This document shows positions 8,997 through 17,192 of a stretch of DNA of 36,567 nt, in pieces (position 1 is the stretch's first letter; each line of letters opens with the position of its first letter). The stretch covers positions 1-36,567 of the forward strand of contig JASLCD010000388.1 of NCBI GenBank assembly GCA_030146295.1. The letters are read 5' to 3'. Source of the DNA: Chryseobacterium sp. (GTDB lineage Bacteria > Bacteroidota > Bacteroidia > Flavobacteriales > Weeksellaceae). The translations under genes were made by a program, and so were the position numbers. The notes beneath the pieces were generated by a model that saw nothing but the letters and a program-made list of their open reading frames with translations, was not told the origin of the DNA and made no database searches.

Positions 8997-9004
8997 CAAA
9001 CTTA
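8997..9004 (-). promoter_or_regulatory. Candidate -7 promoter element for the NRPS gene
   Basis: Minus-strand TAAGTTTG matches TAnnTTTG exactly. It lies about 337 nt upstream of the NRPS start, implying a long leader, and lacks a well-spaced -33 TTG. Confidence 0.25.
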
Positions 9005-9124
9005 ACATAATAAATCAAGCTATGTGTTACATAATTACAATGTATACCCTATAAAAAAGGCTTAAACTTATGAAAGTAATTCTAAACTATTAATTTTCAG
9101 CACGTTATATACAAATACTAAAAG

Positions 9125-10660
9125 TCAACCATTCCAAAACTCCCTGTCAAGGCTTCTGTATTGTATTGCTTCGGAAATATGGGAGGAAAGAATATTATCG
9201 GATTCCTCAAGATCAGCTATTGTTCTTGCAACTTTCAGGATTCTGTCATAAGCTCTTGCGGAAAGATTAAGTTTTTCCATTGCTAATTTGATGAGTCCGA
9301 AAGAGGCTTCATCCAATTCACAAAAGGCCTCAATTTCTTTAGGTCCTATTTGGGCATTACTGCTGATACTGAGGTTTTGATATCTTTTATTCTGAATATC
9401 TCTGGCTTTCAGTACACGATTTCTGATGTCTTTACTTTTTTCACCTTTTCTTTTTTCAGAAAGCTGCTCAAACTCTACCTTTTGCACTTCAATATGAATA
9501 TCAATCCTGTCTAAAAGTGGTCCTGAGAGCTTATTCATGTACCGCTGCATTTCATAAACAGAGGAGGTATTGTTGGGATCATCAGGGAAGAAGCCGCTGG
9601 GGCTGGGATTCATAGAGGCTACTAGCATAAAGCTCGCAGGATAATTTACTGTAAACCTGGCTCTTGAAATGGTTACTTCACGGTCTTCCAGAGGCTGTCT
9701 CATTACTTCCAGCACGGTTCGTTTAAATTCAGGCATTTCGTCAAGAAACAGGACTCCGTTATGGGCAAGAGAAATCTCGCCAGGCTGCGGATAACTTCCG
9801 CCACCCACTAAGGCAACATCAGAAATCGTATGATGCGGAGATCTGAAGGGACGAACGGTCATCAATGAAGCTTCGGTTCCAATCTTTCCGGCTACGGAAT
9901 GAATTTTTGTTGTTTCTAACGCTTCTTTCAAAGTTAATGGAGGTAAAATACTGGGAACTCTTTTGGCCAGCATAGTCTTTCCACTTCCGGGAGGACCTAT
10001 AAGAATGATATTATGCCCGCCTGCTGCTGCTACTTCCATTGCTCTTTTAGCGGCTTCCTGTCCTTTAACTTCGGAGAAATCGAAAGGAAAATCGTTGATC
10101 TTCTCATTAAATTCTTTCCGGGTATCCAGCATCATCCTTTCAAGAGGTTTTCCTTCATTAAAAAAATCAATAACTTCTCTGATATTTTCTACGCCATATA
10201 CTTCGAGGTCATTTACAATGGCTGCTTCTCTGGCATTCTGCTTTGGAAGAATAATTCCTTTAAAGCCTTCTTCCCTACCCTGAATAGCGATAGGCAATAC
10301 TCCTTTGATGGGCTGCAGGCTTCCATCGAGAGAAAGCTCCCCCATAATAATATAATTCTCAATTTCCTCTGCCTGTATCTGATCGGAAGCAGCCAGAATA
10401 CCGATCGCAATACTCAGATCATAGGCAGATCCTTCTTTTCTGAGATCCGCCGGAGCCATATTGATGGTAATTTTCTTTCCGGGAATTTTATATCCTACAT
10501 TTTTCAGTGCGGCAGAAATTCTATAACCGCTTTCTTTAATTGCATTATCGGGAAGACCCACCAAATGGTAACCAACTCCTCCCGTATCTATATTCACCTC
10601 AATTGTTATTGTCTGTGCGGCCACTCCATGAATGGCACTTCCATAAATTTTAATCAGCAT
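9125..10660 (-). CDS. yifB: YifB family Mg-chelatase-like AAA ATPase (ComM homologue)
   Basis: 511 residues, the normal length for the family. Residues about 20-180 form the N-terminal Lon-protease-like fold (starting near GGVGYHLVGLPDNAIKESGY). The AAA+ core has Walker A GPPGSGKTMLAKR (near 222) and Walker B GVLFLDEMPEF (near 304). A Mg_chelatase_C domain closes the protein (NLSARAYDRILKVARTIADL). The ComM homologue in Vibrio is a helicase that drives branch migration during natural transformation; that role is known for the family, not shown here. The gene appears monocistronic, with 464 bp downstream and 251 bp upstream free of genes. Confidence 0.95.
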   Translation of the reverse strand: MLIKIYGSAIHGVAAQTITIEVNIDTGGVGYHLVGLPDNAIKESGYRISAALKNVGYKIPGKKITINMAPADLRKEGSAYDLSIAIGILAASDQIQAEEIENYIIMGELSLDGSLQPIKGVLPIAIQGREEGFKGIILPKQNAREAAIVNDLEVYGVENIREVIDFFNEGKPLERMMLDTRKEFNEKINDFPFDFSEVKGQEAAKRAMEVAAAGGHNIILIGPPGSGKTMLAKRVPSILPPLTLKEALETTKIHSVAGKIGTEASLMTVRPFRSPHHTISDVALVGGGSYPQPGEISLAHNGVLFLDEMPEFKRTVLEVMRQPLEDREVTISRARFTVNYPASFMLVASMNPSPSGFFPDDPNNTSSVYEMQRYMNKLSGPLLDRIDIHIEVQKVEFEQLSEKRKGEKSKDIRNRVLKARDIQNKRYQNLSISSNAQIGPKEIEAFCELDEASFGLIKLAMEKLNLSARAYDRILKVARTIADLEESDNILSSHISEAIQYRSLDREFWNG

Positions 10661-10796
10661 GATGTGTTTTTAAAGTAAAAATAATCAATATACTATTTTG
10701 AAAACCTGAGGTTTACATGAATGAAATCCTAATAAAACGGATATATTAAAAAAGATATTACGAAAAACAGATATTGAAACACCGTGCCTGTAAAAG

Positions 10797-10828
10797 AAAA
10801 AAAGGAGCAGCTATTATATAACTGCTCC
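10797..10828 (-). terminator. Rho-independent terminator of the copper cluster
   Basis: On the minus strand GGAGCAG and CTGCTCC pair around an 11-nt AT loop and are followed by seven T. It lies 84 nt beyond the multicopper oxidase stop codon. Confidence 0.85.
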
Positions 10829-10911
10829 CTGTAGTGGAATTACTTTTGAATATTTCTCATTAATGATCAATTGTCATCAATTAATAACGTATTGGTGTTG
10901 GTTTTTCATTT

Positions 10912-13224
10912 TTAATATGCCAAAGAAATTCCGGCTCCCCATCCCATATCACTATCATAATGGGCACGTATACTCACATTTTTATTAAGAATATATTTCA
11001 ATTCGGTCATGTATTCTTTGTCGGTATTCACCATAAATCCGCCTCTTAGTCGTTTTGATATCGGAATATCTTCTCTCATCAGCTGCAAACGAACGATACC
11101 ATCGTGATATACTTCTGCCTGAAAGTTGACAAGCATCGGAAGGGTATATATAAAACCTAAGCTTACGGCTCTTCGGGTGTCTTTTTCGTTTTTTTGCCCA
11201 AAAATATTTTTCTCCTGTTCGTCAATTCCCATTTTTCTATAACGCCAGTCGAAACCTACAAACGGCATAAACCATTGCATTTTCCCGATGTACCTTCCCA
11301 GGTGGGTTTCTACTTCATATCCATGCATATCATTGTACCCTAAACGCCATTCGGCAGAAAGATTCCATCTTGCATTCTGAAGCATTGCATCTCCATCGTT
11401 TCCGTTGGTTGCAAAATCGTTCTGAATCATAAAATGGGGCATATTGCTCTCTTTTTGAAGCATATTATACGCTTCTTTTTTGTCTGGTAAATAAGGATTT
11501 TTATAGTCTCCTACCGCGAAGACCCTGTTCATTCCTGCCATCATATGATAAAGAATATGGCAATGGAAAAACCAGTCTCCTTCTTCATTAGCCAGAAATT
11601 CGATAGTATCGGTTTCCATAGGCATAACATCCAGTACATTCTTCAGGGGTGACTTCTCTCCTTTTCCATTGATCACTCTGAAATCAAAGCCATGTAAATG
11701 CATCGGATGCCTCATCATCGAATTATTATAGATGGTAATCCGTAGTATTTCTCCTTTCTTCACTGGAATTTTATCGGTTTCCGATAAAATTTTGTTATCC
11801 ATACTCCATACATATCGGTTCATATTTCCGGTGAGGGTAAACTTTAATTCTTTTACCGGAGCATTTTTGGGGAGTTCTGTATTATAGGGAGATTGCAGCA
11901 TGGCATAATTCAAGGTTTTAATATCTCCCAAGGCATTAGCATTATACCTGTTACTATCCATATTCATATCCTTATCCATTCCTTTATCCGGCATCCTATT
12001 GTGCTGGCTGTGATCCTGTTTCCTGCTTCCGTCCCCTGTAATTTCCGGATACATTACAACGTTCATATCCATTTGATTAAGGCTCATTTTCATTCCCATA
12101 TCATTCAGGTCTCCGTTCATTTTCATCATATCATTCATCATTTTCATTCCTTCAAAATATTTAAGTTTGGGAAGAGGAGAAATGAGCTGCTTTATTCCGT
12201 TACCCACAAAGTAACTGGCAGACTGGGTTCTGTCTTCTGTGGTAGCTAACAACTCATACGAAACTCCATCCTGAGGAATAGTTACAACAATATCATAGGT
12301 TTCGGAAACAGCAATAATCAATCTGTCGACTTCTACAGGTTCCACATCGTTACCATCGTTGGCTACAACGGTAATTTTACCTCCGGCATAACGCAGCCAA
12401 AAATAAGAGGACGCTCCACCGTTTGATATCCTTAACCGGACTTTATCTCCCGCTTTCAGTTTTTTTCCCTCTACGGTCATTAAATCGGTGCTGTTGTTTC
12501 CATTGATGAGTACTTTATCGTAATACACATCGCTTACATCCATGGCCAGCATACGTTTCCACTCATTGGTAAGCTTGGTCTTAAGATGTCCTTCTTTAAT
12601 AGCTTCCACATAAGACTGCGTGGCATTTTTCTTAATGGCAGCCCAGTCGTTGGCATTATGGAGCATTCTGTTGATATTATCAGGGTTCAGGTTCGTCCAT
12701 TCACTCAAAATAACAGGAACTGCCGGCAGATCATCAATCCCTTTTCTGAAGGTTTTGTCATCTTCTCTTTTTTTCATGACGAAGCTTCCATACATCCCAA
12801 TCTGTTCCTGAAGCCCGGAGTGCGAATGATACCAATGTGTTCCGTTCTGAATAATCGAAAAACGATAGGTATAGGTAGCACCCGGTTTTATAGGTTTTTG
12901 TGTCAGCCACGGCACCCCGTCTTCTTTATTGGGTAAAAACACTCCATGCCAGTGTAAGGATGTGCTCTCCTTCAACTGATTGTGTACCACAATTTCAGCG
13001 GTATCTCCCTCTGTAAAGGTAAGAGTGGGCATTGGTATTTGCCCGTTGACGGATATGGCCCTTTTTTCTTTTCCTGCGTAATTGACCAGTGTATCTTTTA
13101 CATACAACTCATATCGTACTACTTTTTGGGCAAAAACACTTTGCCAGCAGAAGAGGATCAAAACTGCCTGAAGTAATTTTATCAAGATATTCTGAGGTAT
13201 ATTCATTGTGCTATTTTTATTCAT
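10912..13224 (-). CDS. CopA-like multicopper oxidase with C-terminal CopB-like extension
   Basis: About 770-residue exported oxidase, probably oxidising Cu(I) in the periplasm. Copper ligands are present: HWHG (near 91), WYHSHSG (near 130), HPMHLHG (near 505) and HCHILYH (near 555). A Met-rich stretch around 360-425 (MKMMNDMMKMN, MGMKMS, MDKDMNMDS) resembles the copper-binding Met segments of CopA. After about residue 600 comes a 170-residue tail with many aromatic beta-strand patterns and a Tyr C-terminus, similar to CopB-type outer-membrane barrels; in proteobacteria CopA and CopB are separate. A further in-frame ATG lies at 13242. The ATG at 13224 overlaps the upstream stop by 8 nt, and the ATG at 13206 gives the most compact signal peptide (NIPQNILIKLLQAVLILFCW then SVFAQ). 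The exact start is therefore open. Confidence 0.9.
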   Translation of the reverse strand: MNKNSTMNIPQNILIKLLQAVLILFCWQSVFAQKVVRYELYVKDTLVNYAGKEKRAISVNGQIPMPTLTFTEGDTAEIVVHNQLKESTSLHWHGVFLPNKEDGVPWLTQKPIKPGATYTYRFSIIQNGTHWYHSHSGLQEQIGMYGSFVMKKREDDKTFRKGIDDLPAVPVILSEWTNLNPDNINRMLHNANDWAAIKKNATQSYVEAIKEGHLKTKLTNEWKRMLAMDVSDVYYDKVLINGNNSTDLMTVEGKKLKAGDKVRLRISNGGASSYFWLRYAGGKITVVANDGNDVEPVEVDRLIIAVSETYDIVVTIPQDGVSYELLATTEDRTQSASYFVGNGIKQLISPLPKLKYFEGMKMMNDMMKMNGDLNDMGMKMSLNQMDMNVVMYPEITGDGSRKQDHSQHNRMPDKGMDKDMNMDSNRYNANALGDIKTLNYAMLQSPYNTELPKNAPVKELKFTLTGNMNRYVWSMDNKILSETDKIPVKKGEILRITIYNNSMMRHPMHLHGFDFRVINGKGEKSPLKNVLDVMPMETDTIEFLANEEGDWFFHCHILYHMMAGMNRVFAVGDYKNPYLPDKKEAYNMLQKESNMPHFMIQNDFATNGNDGDAMLQNARWNLSAEWRLGYNDMHGYEVETHLGRYIGKMQWFMPFVGFDWRYRKMGIDEQEKNIFGQKNEKDTRRAVSLGFIYTLPMLVNFQAEVYHDGIVRLQLMREDIPISKRLRGGFMVNTDKEYMTELKYILNKNVSIRAHYDSDMGWGAGISLAY

Positions 13225-13678
13225 AAACTTTGTTCTGCTCATTTAACCATTTGGTTACCGTTTTAATTTCGTCATTACTTAGTTTTGCTTTTCTGTGCAT
13301 TACTGTATAAGACGACAATGGCATTTGTCTGTTTACAATCTGTTCTTTTATTGAGTTCAACAATCTTTCCTGTTTCCGGCTGGAGTATGTACCCCATTCA
13401 CTGAAATTCAGATCTTCTTTTGCATTTTTAATATGGTCTTCTACAACTGTCCTAGCTGGTTGTATATAATCATACCAGGCATAATCGGTATTGTTACTGT
13501 GACAGTCGTAGCAGGAATTCTGAAACATTATCTTCACTTCAGCGGGCATTTTACAGACTCTTGCAAAATCGTTTGTACCAGCACTGCCTTTATCTCTGTT
13601 AAAGGCAGGCTGATAAAATTGTATGAACACAAAAACAAGGAGAACAAATACCAAAATTCTTTTTAGTATTTGCCTCAT
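13217..13678 (-). CDS. Membrane-anchored haem-binding domain protein (c-type, CxxCH)
   Basis: 153 residues from the chosen ATG at 13678, which lies 2 nt after the stop of the upstream gene; a start 87 nt further upstream would overlap that gene. One uncleaved or signal-like helix (about 5-23, ILVFVLLVFVFIQFY) places the rest in the periplasm. The motif CYDCH at 56-60 binds haem c covalently, followed by HSNNTDYAWYDYIQPA, the typical Haem_bd (PF14376) signature. C-terminal NRQMPLSSYTVMHRKAKLS is also typical. It may pass electrons in copper handling with the downstream multicopper oxidase; that partnership is inferred from operon order only. Confidence 0.88.
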   Translation of the reverse strand: MRQILKRILVFVLLVFVFIQFYQPAFNRDKGSAGTNDFARVCKMPAEVKIMFQNSCYDCHSNNTDYAWYDYIQPARTVVEDHIKNAKEDLNFSEWGTYSSRKQERLLNSIKEQIVNRQMPLSSYTVMHRKAKLSNDEIKTVTKWLNEQNKVYE

Positions 13679-13680
13679 GA

Positions 13681-14325
13681 TCAGAATTCTTTTTTCACAG
13701 AACCACAACTTAGCATCTGACTTCCATAATAAGGGTTTTTGATCGCTTTGGTTTCGCTGATCCATACGGCCCCTTTACCATCATTAAACATTGGACAATG
13801 ATCCTGATACAGTTTCTGTGAGCTTCCAAATAATGTAATGAGGTCTGAAATGTCCTTACTTAAAGAAGCCAGGTGTTCCCGCTGATGATCGATCTTTCCG
13901 GCATTATCACTGATATGTTCAGCGTTTTCCTTTGCATTATCTGCTATTTCCATATATTCTTTTTGCTTTTCTGAAGGAACGGCATTACTATCTATACTCT
14001 TTAGGGCAGTTAGCAATCGTTTTCCGGCATTGGATGCTCCCTTATCATTATCTGCGACTAGTGCATTTTTAAGGGCTAAATACTCTTTAACAACAGGTTC
14101 AATTGTAAAATTTCGGGGCTGATCCTGAGTATTAGGGACCTCCGTTTTCTGAGCTGCAGTACTCACCTGCTCAGCAGAAACTGCCGAATCATGTAATGGC
14201 AATGCTTTCGTTTCAGATATAGAAGTACTGTCCTCTACTTTTAATTCACTATTTTTATTTGGTGACTGTTTGCAGGAAACTGTTACAACTGTAGATATGA
14301 TGATTGATAAAATTATATTTTTCAT
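13681..14325 (-). CDS. DUF3347 lipoprotein, putative copper-binding
   Basis: 214-residue lipoprotein with a short type II signal peptide ending VTVSC (Cys18), then a Ser/Thr/Glu-rich linker to about residue 70. The rest is a DUF3347 domain, a four-helix-type domain also found fused to CusB-type adaptors. The conserved C-terminal block is present: HCPMFNDGKGAVW, then NPYYGSQMLSCG, whose His, Cys and Met residues are likely metal ligands. It lies 27 nt downstream of the HMA-DUF3347 gene and 2 nt upstream of the haem protein gene, so it is part of the copper operon. Role as periplasmic copper buffer or chaperone is inferred. Confidence 0.88.
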   Translation of the reverse strand: MKNIILSIIISTVVTVSCKQSPNKNSELKVEDSTSISETKALPLHDSAVSAEQVSTAAQKTEVPNTQDQPRNFTIEPVVKEYLALKNALVADNDKGASNAGKRLLTALKSIDSNAVPSEKQKEYMEIADNAKENAEHISDNAGKIDHQREHLASLSKDISDLITLFGSSQKLYQDHCPMFNDGKGAVWISETKAIKNPYYGSQMLSCGSVKKEF

Positions 14326-14352
14326 TGTATTGATATTGACGTATAAGGGTTA

Positions 14353-15237
14353 TTATTGGTTATTGATGGTTTCCTGGACACTTCCGCAACTAAGCATTTT
14401 GGAACCGTAGAACGGATTCTTAATCGTTTCTTCTTTACTAAGCCAGTTTGCTCCTTTCCCATTATTGAACATTGGGCAATGGTTGTAATACAGCGGTTCT
14501 TCCTGTTTTGAAACTTTTGCAAGGGCATAAATATTTTCAGACAAAAGCGCAAAAGTGTCTCTTTGTTTTGAAATGTCTTTGGCTGCAGCGATCTTTTCAG
14601 CCTGTGCTGTAAGTTCATTTAAAACCTTCATCCAAACCATATGTGCTTCGTTGGAAAGCTTTCCCATTTCAACATTCTGAATCGCCTTTACCAAAGAAGC
14701 TGCTTTTGCTGATGAGGTACCCGCATCGGTATTTACCAGCGCATCTTTTAACGAAAAATAATTGTCGAAAACCCTGCTAAGCTGTGATACATTCTTATTT
14801 TCAGTATTCCCTGACTGGGTCATTTTGCTGTGATCATGATTTCCATGTTCATTGTTCATCTTCATCCCCTGTTCTTTATCCGTACTGGCAGGTTTTAGCT
14901 CTCTTTTGTATTGGCAGCAGCTTTCCAATTTATTATAGGCATCGTCCGGAGCTAAAAATTTCCCGTTATCATAGCCGGCTAAGGCAATACGCTTGAGTAT
15001 TTCTTCATCATTTGTTTTCTTTGCATCATAGCTCAGCGTAGCCATTTGGGTGTCTTTATTCCATTCTACAGATGAAATATTCTTTATATTACCTGCTTTT
15101 TCGATATTGGCTTTACACATTTCGCAGCTGCCATATATTTTCACTGTCTCGGTTTTTACATTTTTGATCTGTGCAAAACTCATAGTGTATGATAGTAATA
15201 CAGTAATTACCATCAATATTTTTGATATTGATTTCAC
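14353..15237 (-). CDS. Secreted HMA-domain/DUF3347 fusion, copper chaperone-like
   Basis: 294 residues. A Sec signal peptide (about 1-22, ending SFAQ) is followed by a heavy-metal-associated domain (about 28-95) with the metal site GSCEMCKANIEKAG and the typical GYDNGKF end. A His/Met-rich linker (MKMNNEHGNHDHSKM, about 127-141) leads to a DUF3347 domain (about 155-290) ending in HCPMFNNGKGANWL and NPFYGSKMLSCGS. The two copper-binding modules plus linker suggest capture and transfer of Cu(I) in the periplasm. Its DUF3347 part is clearly paralogous to the next gene. It is separated by 100 nt from the Cys-rich gene upstream. Confidence 0.9.
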   Translation of the reverse strand: MKSISKILMVITVLLSYTMSFAQIKNVKTETVKIYGSCEMCKANIEKAGNIKNISSVEWNKDTQMATLSYDAKKTNDEEILKRIALAGYDNGKFLAPDDAYNKLESCCQYKRELKPASTDKEQGMKMNNEHGNHDHSKMTQSGNTENKNVSQLSRVFDNYFSLKDALVNTDAGTSSAKAASLVKAIQNVEMGKLSNEAHMVWMKVLNELTAQAEKIAAAKDISKQRDTFALLSENIYALAKVSKQEEPLYYNHCPMFNNGKGANWLSKEETIKNPFYGSKMLSCGSVQETINNQ

Positions 15238-15337
15238 GTTTTGATTTTTTTAAATTAATAATGGGAATAAACAGCCTGTCTGAAAACAAAAAAATTTGCT
15301 TTCGACGAGACATATTTTTGGCTGTTAAGCCAGAGTA

Positions 15338-15730
15338 TTACCCTATTTTGGGAGGTTGCCAGATGGAAGAAAACCCTGAAGAATAATTGGGTTGACTGAA
15401 ACTAAATTTAAGTTTCTTTTCTTCTATGAAATGATTTTTAATTTTTAGATCTGCCATAACAGGAAGCCCTGTCAGTGAGATTACTGTTCCGCATCGGCAG
15501 GAATTGTCTTTGCATTTGCCATTGCAGTTATTATGGTCTTTGTCTTTTTTACAAAAACCAGGTTTACAGCAGAACTTATCAGAGAAGCTGCTGGTCTGAC
15601 ACTTATAACCTAAGGATTCTTCCTTTTTTATCTTTTTAAGGGAACAGGCAAACCCTAAGTTGGGCACTAAGAAAAGCACCAGACATAGGATAAGAATGCA
15701 ACCGATATGTTTGTTATAAGTTTTCAACAA
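15338..15730 (-). CDS. Secreted Cys-rich small protein heading the copper cluster
   Basis: About 130 residues. No ATG is available in frame; TTG at 15730 or 15727 gives a good signal peptide (GCILILCLVLFLVPNLGFA then CS). The mature part has nine Cys packed between about residues 29 and 81, including KFCCKPGFCKK and CNGKCKDNSCRCG, then a Cys-free tail. The pattern suggests metal binding or multiple disulfides. I do not recognise a family. Gene order suggests a copper role. On the minus strand TAACTTTG (15740-15733), an exact TAnnTTTG match, lies only 2 nt before the first TTG. If that element is used, transcription would begin at or inside the present start, so either a downstream start or another promoter is real. 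Confidence 0.65.
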   Translation of the reverse strand: MLKTYNKHIGCILILCLVLFLVPNLGFACSLKKIKKEESLGYKCQTSSFSDKFCCKPGFCKKDKDHNNCNGKCKDNSCRCGTVISLTGLPVMADLKIKNHFIEEKKLKFSFSQPNYSSGFSSIWQPPKIG

Positions 15731-15882
15731 AACAAAGTTACAATATTTATCATTTACATCTTTTTTTATGCTATTCTTTTTGAAAAATTTTCAGTTGATT
15801 ACTTTTTTATCTGCGAGAATCTCAGTGTATTGATAAATGAAACCTTAAAAAACTTATACAAAAAAAAGATTCTGAGGGTTAC

Positions 15883-15916
15883 AAAATAAAAAATCGGTAC
15901 AAAAGATTTGTACCGA
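15883..15916 (-). terminator. Rho-independent terminator between copper cluster and T9SS gene
   Basis: Perfect 10-bp stem TCGGTACAAA / TTTGTACCGA with a 3-nt loop, followed on the minus strand by TTTTTTATTTT. It lies 32 nt beyond the stop of the possible 32-codon gene but 272 nt beyond the T9SS gene, and so marks the end of a minus-strand transcript covering 15948-16046. Confidence 0.85.
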
Positions 15917-15947
15917 CCCAACCATTATTAAAAACTAACGAAAGAGA

Positions 15948-16046
15948 TTATTTCATCTGAATTTCTGATAAAATAGACAAGTGTGAGTCAGGAAGCCGGA
16001 TGCCGGAAAGAGAGGGCTCCTTTTGGGGGGTAATTAGGACCGTCAT
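15948..16046 (-). CDS. Possible 32-residue peptide gene
   Basis: ATG-to-TAA frame encoding MTVLITPQKEPSLSG, then IRLPDSHLSILSEIQMK. The coding stretch is more GC-rich than the flanks and ends 32 nt before a strong minus-strand terminator. A perfect TAAAGTA-AAAA-TACTTTA inverted repeat lies 35-52 nt upstream of the ATG. The peptide has no signal sequence and no cysteine. It could be a small protein, a leader peptide, or the 3' part of the T9SS transcript acting as non-coding RNA. I do not recognise a family. Confidence 0.3.
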   Translation of the reverse strand: MTVLITPQKEPSLSGIRLPDSHLSILSEIQMK

Positions 16047-16080
16047 AGATTAACAAGGATGAAACTTTATCTATTGAGCG

Positions 16081-16098
16081 TAAAGTAAAAATACTTTA
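16081..16098. repeat. Short perfect inverted repeat
   Basis: TAAAGTA / TACTTTA, 7-bp arms around AAAA. It lies between the T9SS gene stop and the possible 32-codon frame. Possible operator or weak hairpin. Confidence 0.4.
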
Positions 16099-16187
16099 GT
16101 TCTTCTTCAATACAAGGAACATCCCTCTTCTGACATCCATTCTTCCTTCCCACAATCAATATTTTACCATATTCAGACTAAGTAATC

Positions 16188-17150
16188 CTATTTCTTTATA
16201 AATCTATTTTTATATTCTTTTCCATCTGCACTTTTAGAAATGATGATATAATTTCCCGGCACCAGCTGGCTTACATCAATTGCCTGATTGTACTGATGGT
16301 CATTTTTCTTCAGAACAAGCTTTCCGGACATATCAATAATGGTAACTTCCTTATAGACTTTATCTGATTCTTTTCCGATATAAAGATGCTGCGCGGTAGG
16401 GTTGGGATAGATTTTCAGATTATTATCTTTACTTTTTGCTTCTCCTGTTCCCAGATTGCTGCAGAATTCCCAATTCCCGAAATTCACTTCTACAAATGCA
16501 AACGGATCCAGCATCTGACATTGGTCCGGACAGTATTCTGTACAGGCATAAAACCCATATTTTCCTGAACTTGTTGCCACATAGGTAGGTCCTACCACAC
16601 CCGCGATAATACAAGGGTCTCCCACTATAGGAGGATTGCTGCCTGGTACGCATTTGAACCAGGTATGTTTACCATATACTGTCGGAAATATATTATCAAA
16701 CTGTACAGATGCACCGTTGCATACATTCACTATTCCTCCATTTTCCTGATAGGTTCCGGGAGTATAAGTAGTCATCATAGCCGGAAGACCATATACAAAT
16801 CCATCGGCAAAAGCTGTCGGACTTTCTGCTATGCAGTCTCCTTCTGTCACTTTAACTTTAAAATAATTCAGCTGGTCGTTTCCATTAATGGTCAACTGCT
16901 GTGATGTAGCGCCCGGAATAGCAACCCAAGGATTGTTATTGGGTGTCTGCCAGGTCCATTCCTGTTTATACCATTGGTAACTTGCATAAGTCTGTACGGT
17001 AGAAAGAACCTCATCTTCCGTATCACAGAACAAGATGGTTCCCGGATATTTTTGTCCGAGTCTTGCACTGGTAATTGTAGGGGTACACTGTGCTTTTATA
17101 TTCATAATGGAGAATAATAAAGTCACTAAAAAAATTAGTTTTGTTTTCAT
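16188..17150 (-). CDS. T9SS-sorted secreted protein with Ig-like domains
   Basis: 320 residues. The signal peptide (about 1-20, ending IKAQ) is followed by two Cys-containing beta regions that look Ig-like (about 22-112 with YQWYKQE and LTINGNDQLNYFKVKVTEGDC; about 115-225 with NGGIVNVCNGASVQFDN and SSGKYGFYACTEYC). The C-terminal ~75 residues are a type A sorting domain: LKIYPNPTAQHLYIG, VTIIDMSGKLVLKK, VPGNYIIISKSADGKEYKN and a basic RFIKK end. The protein is therefore exported by the type IX system and anchored or released at the surface. The binding target is unknown. It lies 42 nt downstream of the sigma-linked barrel protein and may share its transcript. Confidence 0.9.
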   Translation of the reverse strand: MKTKLIFLVTLLFSIMNIKAQCTPTITSARLGQKYPGTILFCDTEDEVLSTVQTYASYQWYKQEWTWQTPNNNPWVAIPGATSQQLTINGNDQLNYFKVKVTEGDCIAESPTAFADGFVYGLPAMMTTYTPGTYQENGGIVNVCNGASVQFDNIFPTVYGKHTWFKCVPGSNPPIVGDPCIIAGVVGPTYVATSSGKYGFYACTEYCPDQCQMLDPFAFVEVNFGNWEFCSNLGTGEAKSKDNNLKIYPNPTAQHLYIGKESDKVYKEVTIIDMSGKLVLKKNDHQYNQAIDVSQLVPGNYIIISKSADGKEYKNRFIKK

Positions 17151-17192
17151 ATATAGATTATTAAGTTTGGTGTTATAATAAATCCTCTACAT

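Larger units (their letters stand above)
8661..9124. other. 464-bp AT-rich region upstream of the NRPS gene
   Basis: No recognisable gene covers this stretch. It holds a possible 54-codon plus-strand frame (8789-8953), a near-palindrome made of two AACGTT units (8861-8874) and a candidate minus-strand -7 element (8997-9004). Nothing else stands out; no clear terminator for the upstream yifB gene was seen. Confidence 0.6.

Noticed and set aside
10013..10678. Open frame of 221 codons on the plus strand, antisense to yifB
   Set aside because: It lies fully opposite a well-conserved AAA ATPase, is Phe/Ser/Ile-rich without any domain, and is a typical shadow of a low-GC coding strand.
13679..13765. 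N-terminal extension of the haem-binding protein
   Set aside because: It would overlap the conserved end of the upstream DUF3347 gene; the ATG at 13678 gives a proper membrane anchor 2 nt after that gene's stop.
14322..14618. 98-codon minus-strand frame overlapping the 3' part of the HMA-DUF3347 gene
   Set aside because: Alternative frame of the DUF3347 coding region; the main frame carries the conserved HCPMFN and SCGS motifs.
15113..15313. 66-codon minus-strand frame across the HMA gene start
   Set aside because: Overlaps the signal peptide and metal site of the HMA protein in another frame; no supporting features.
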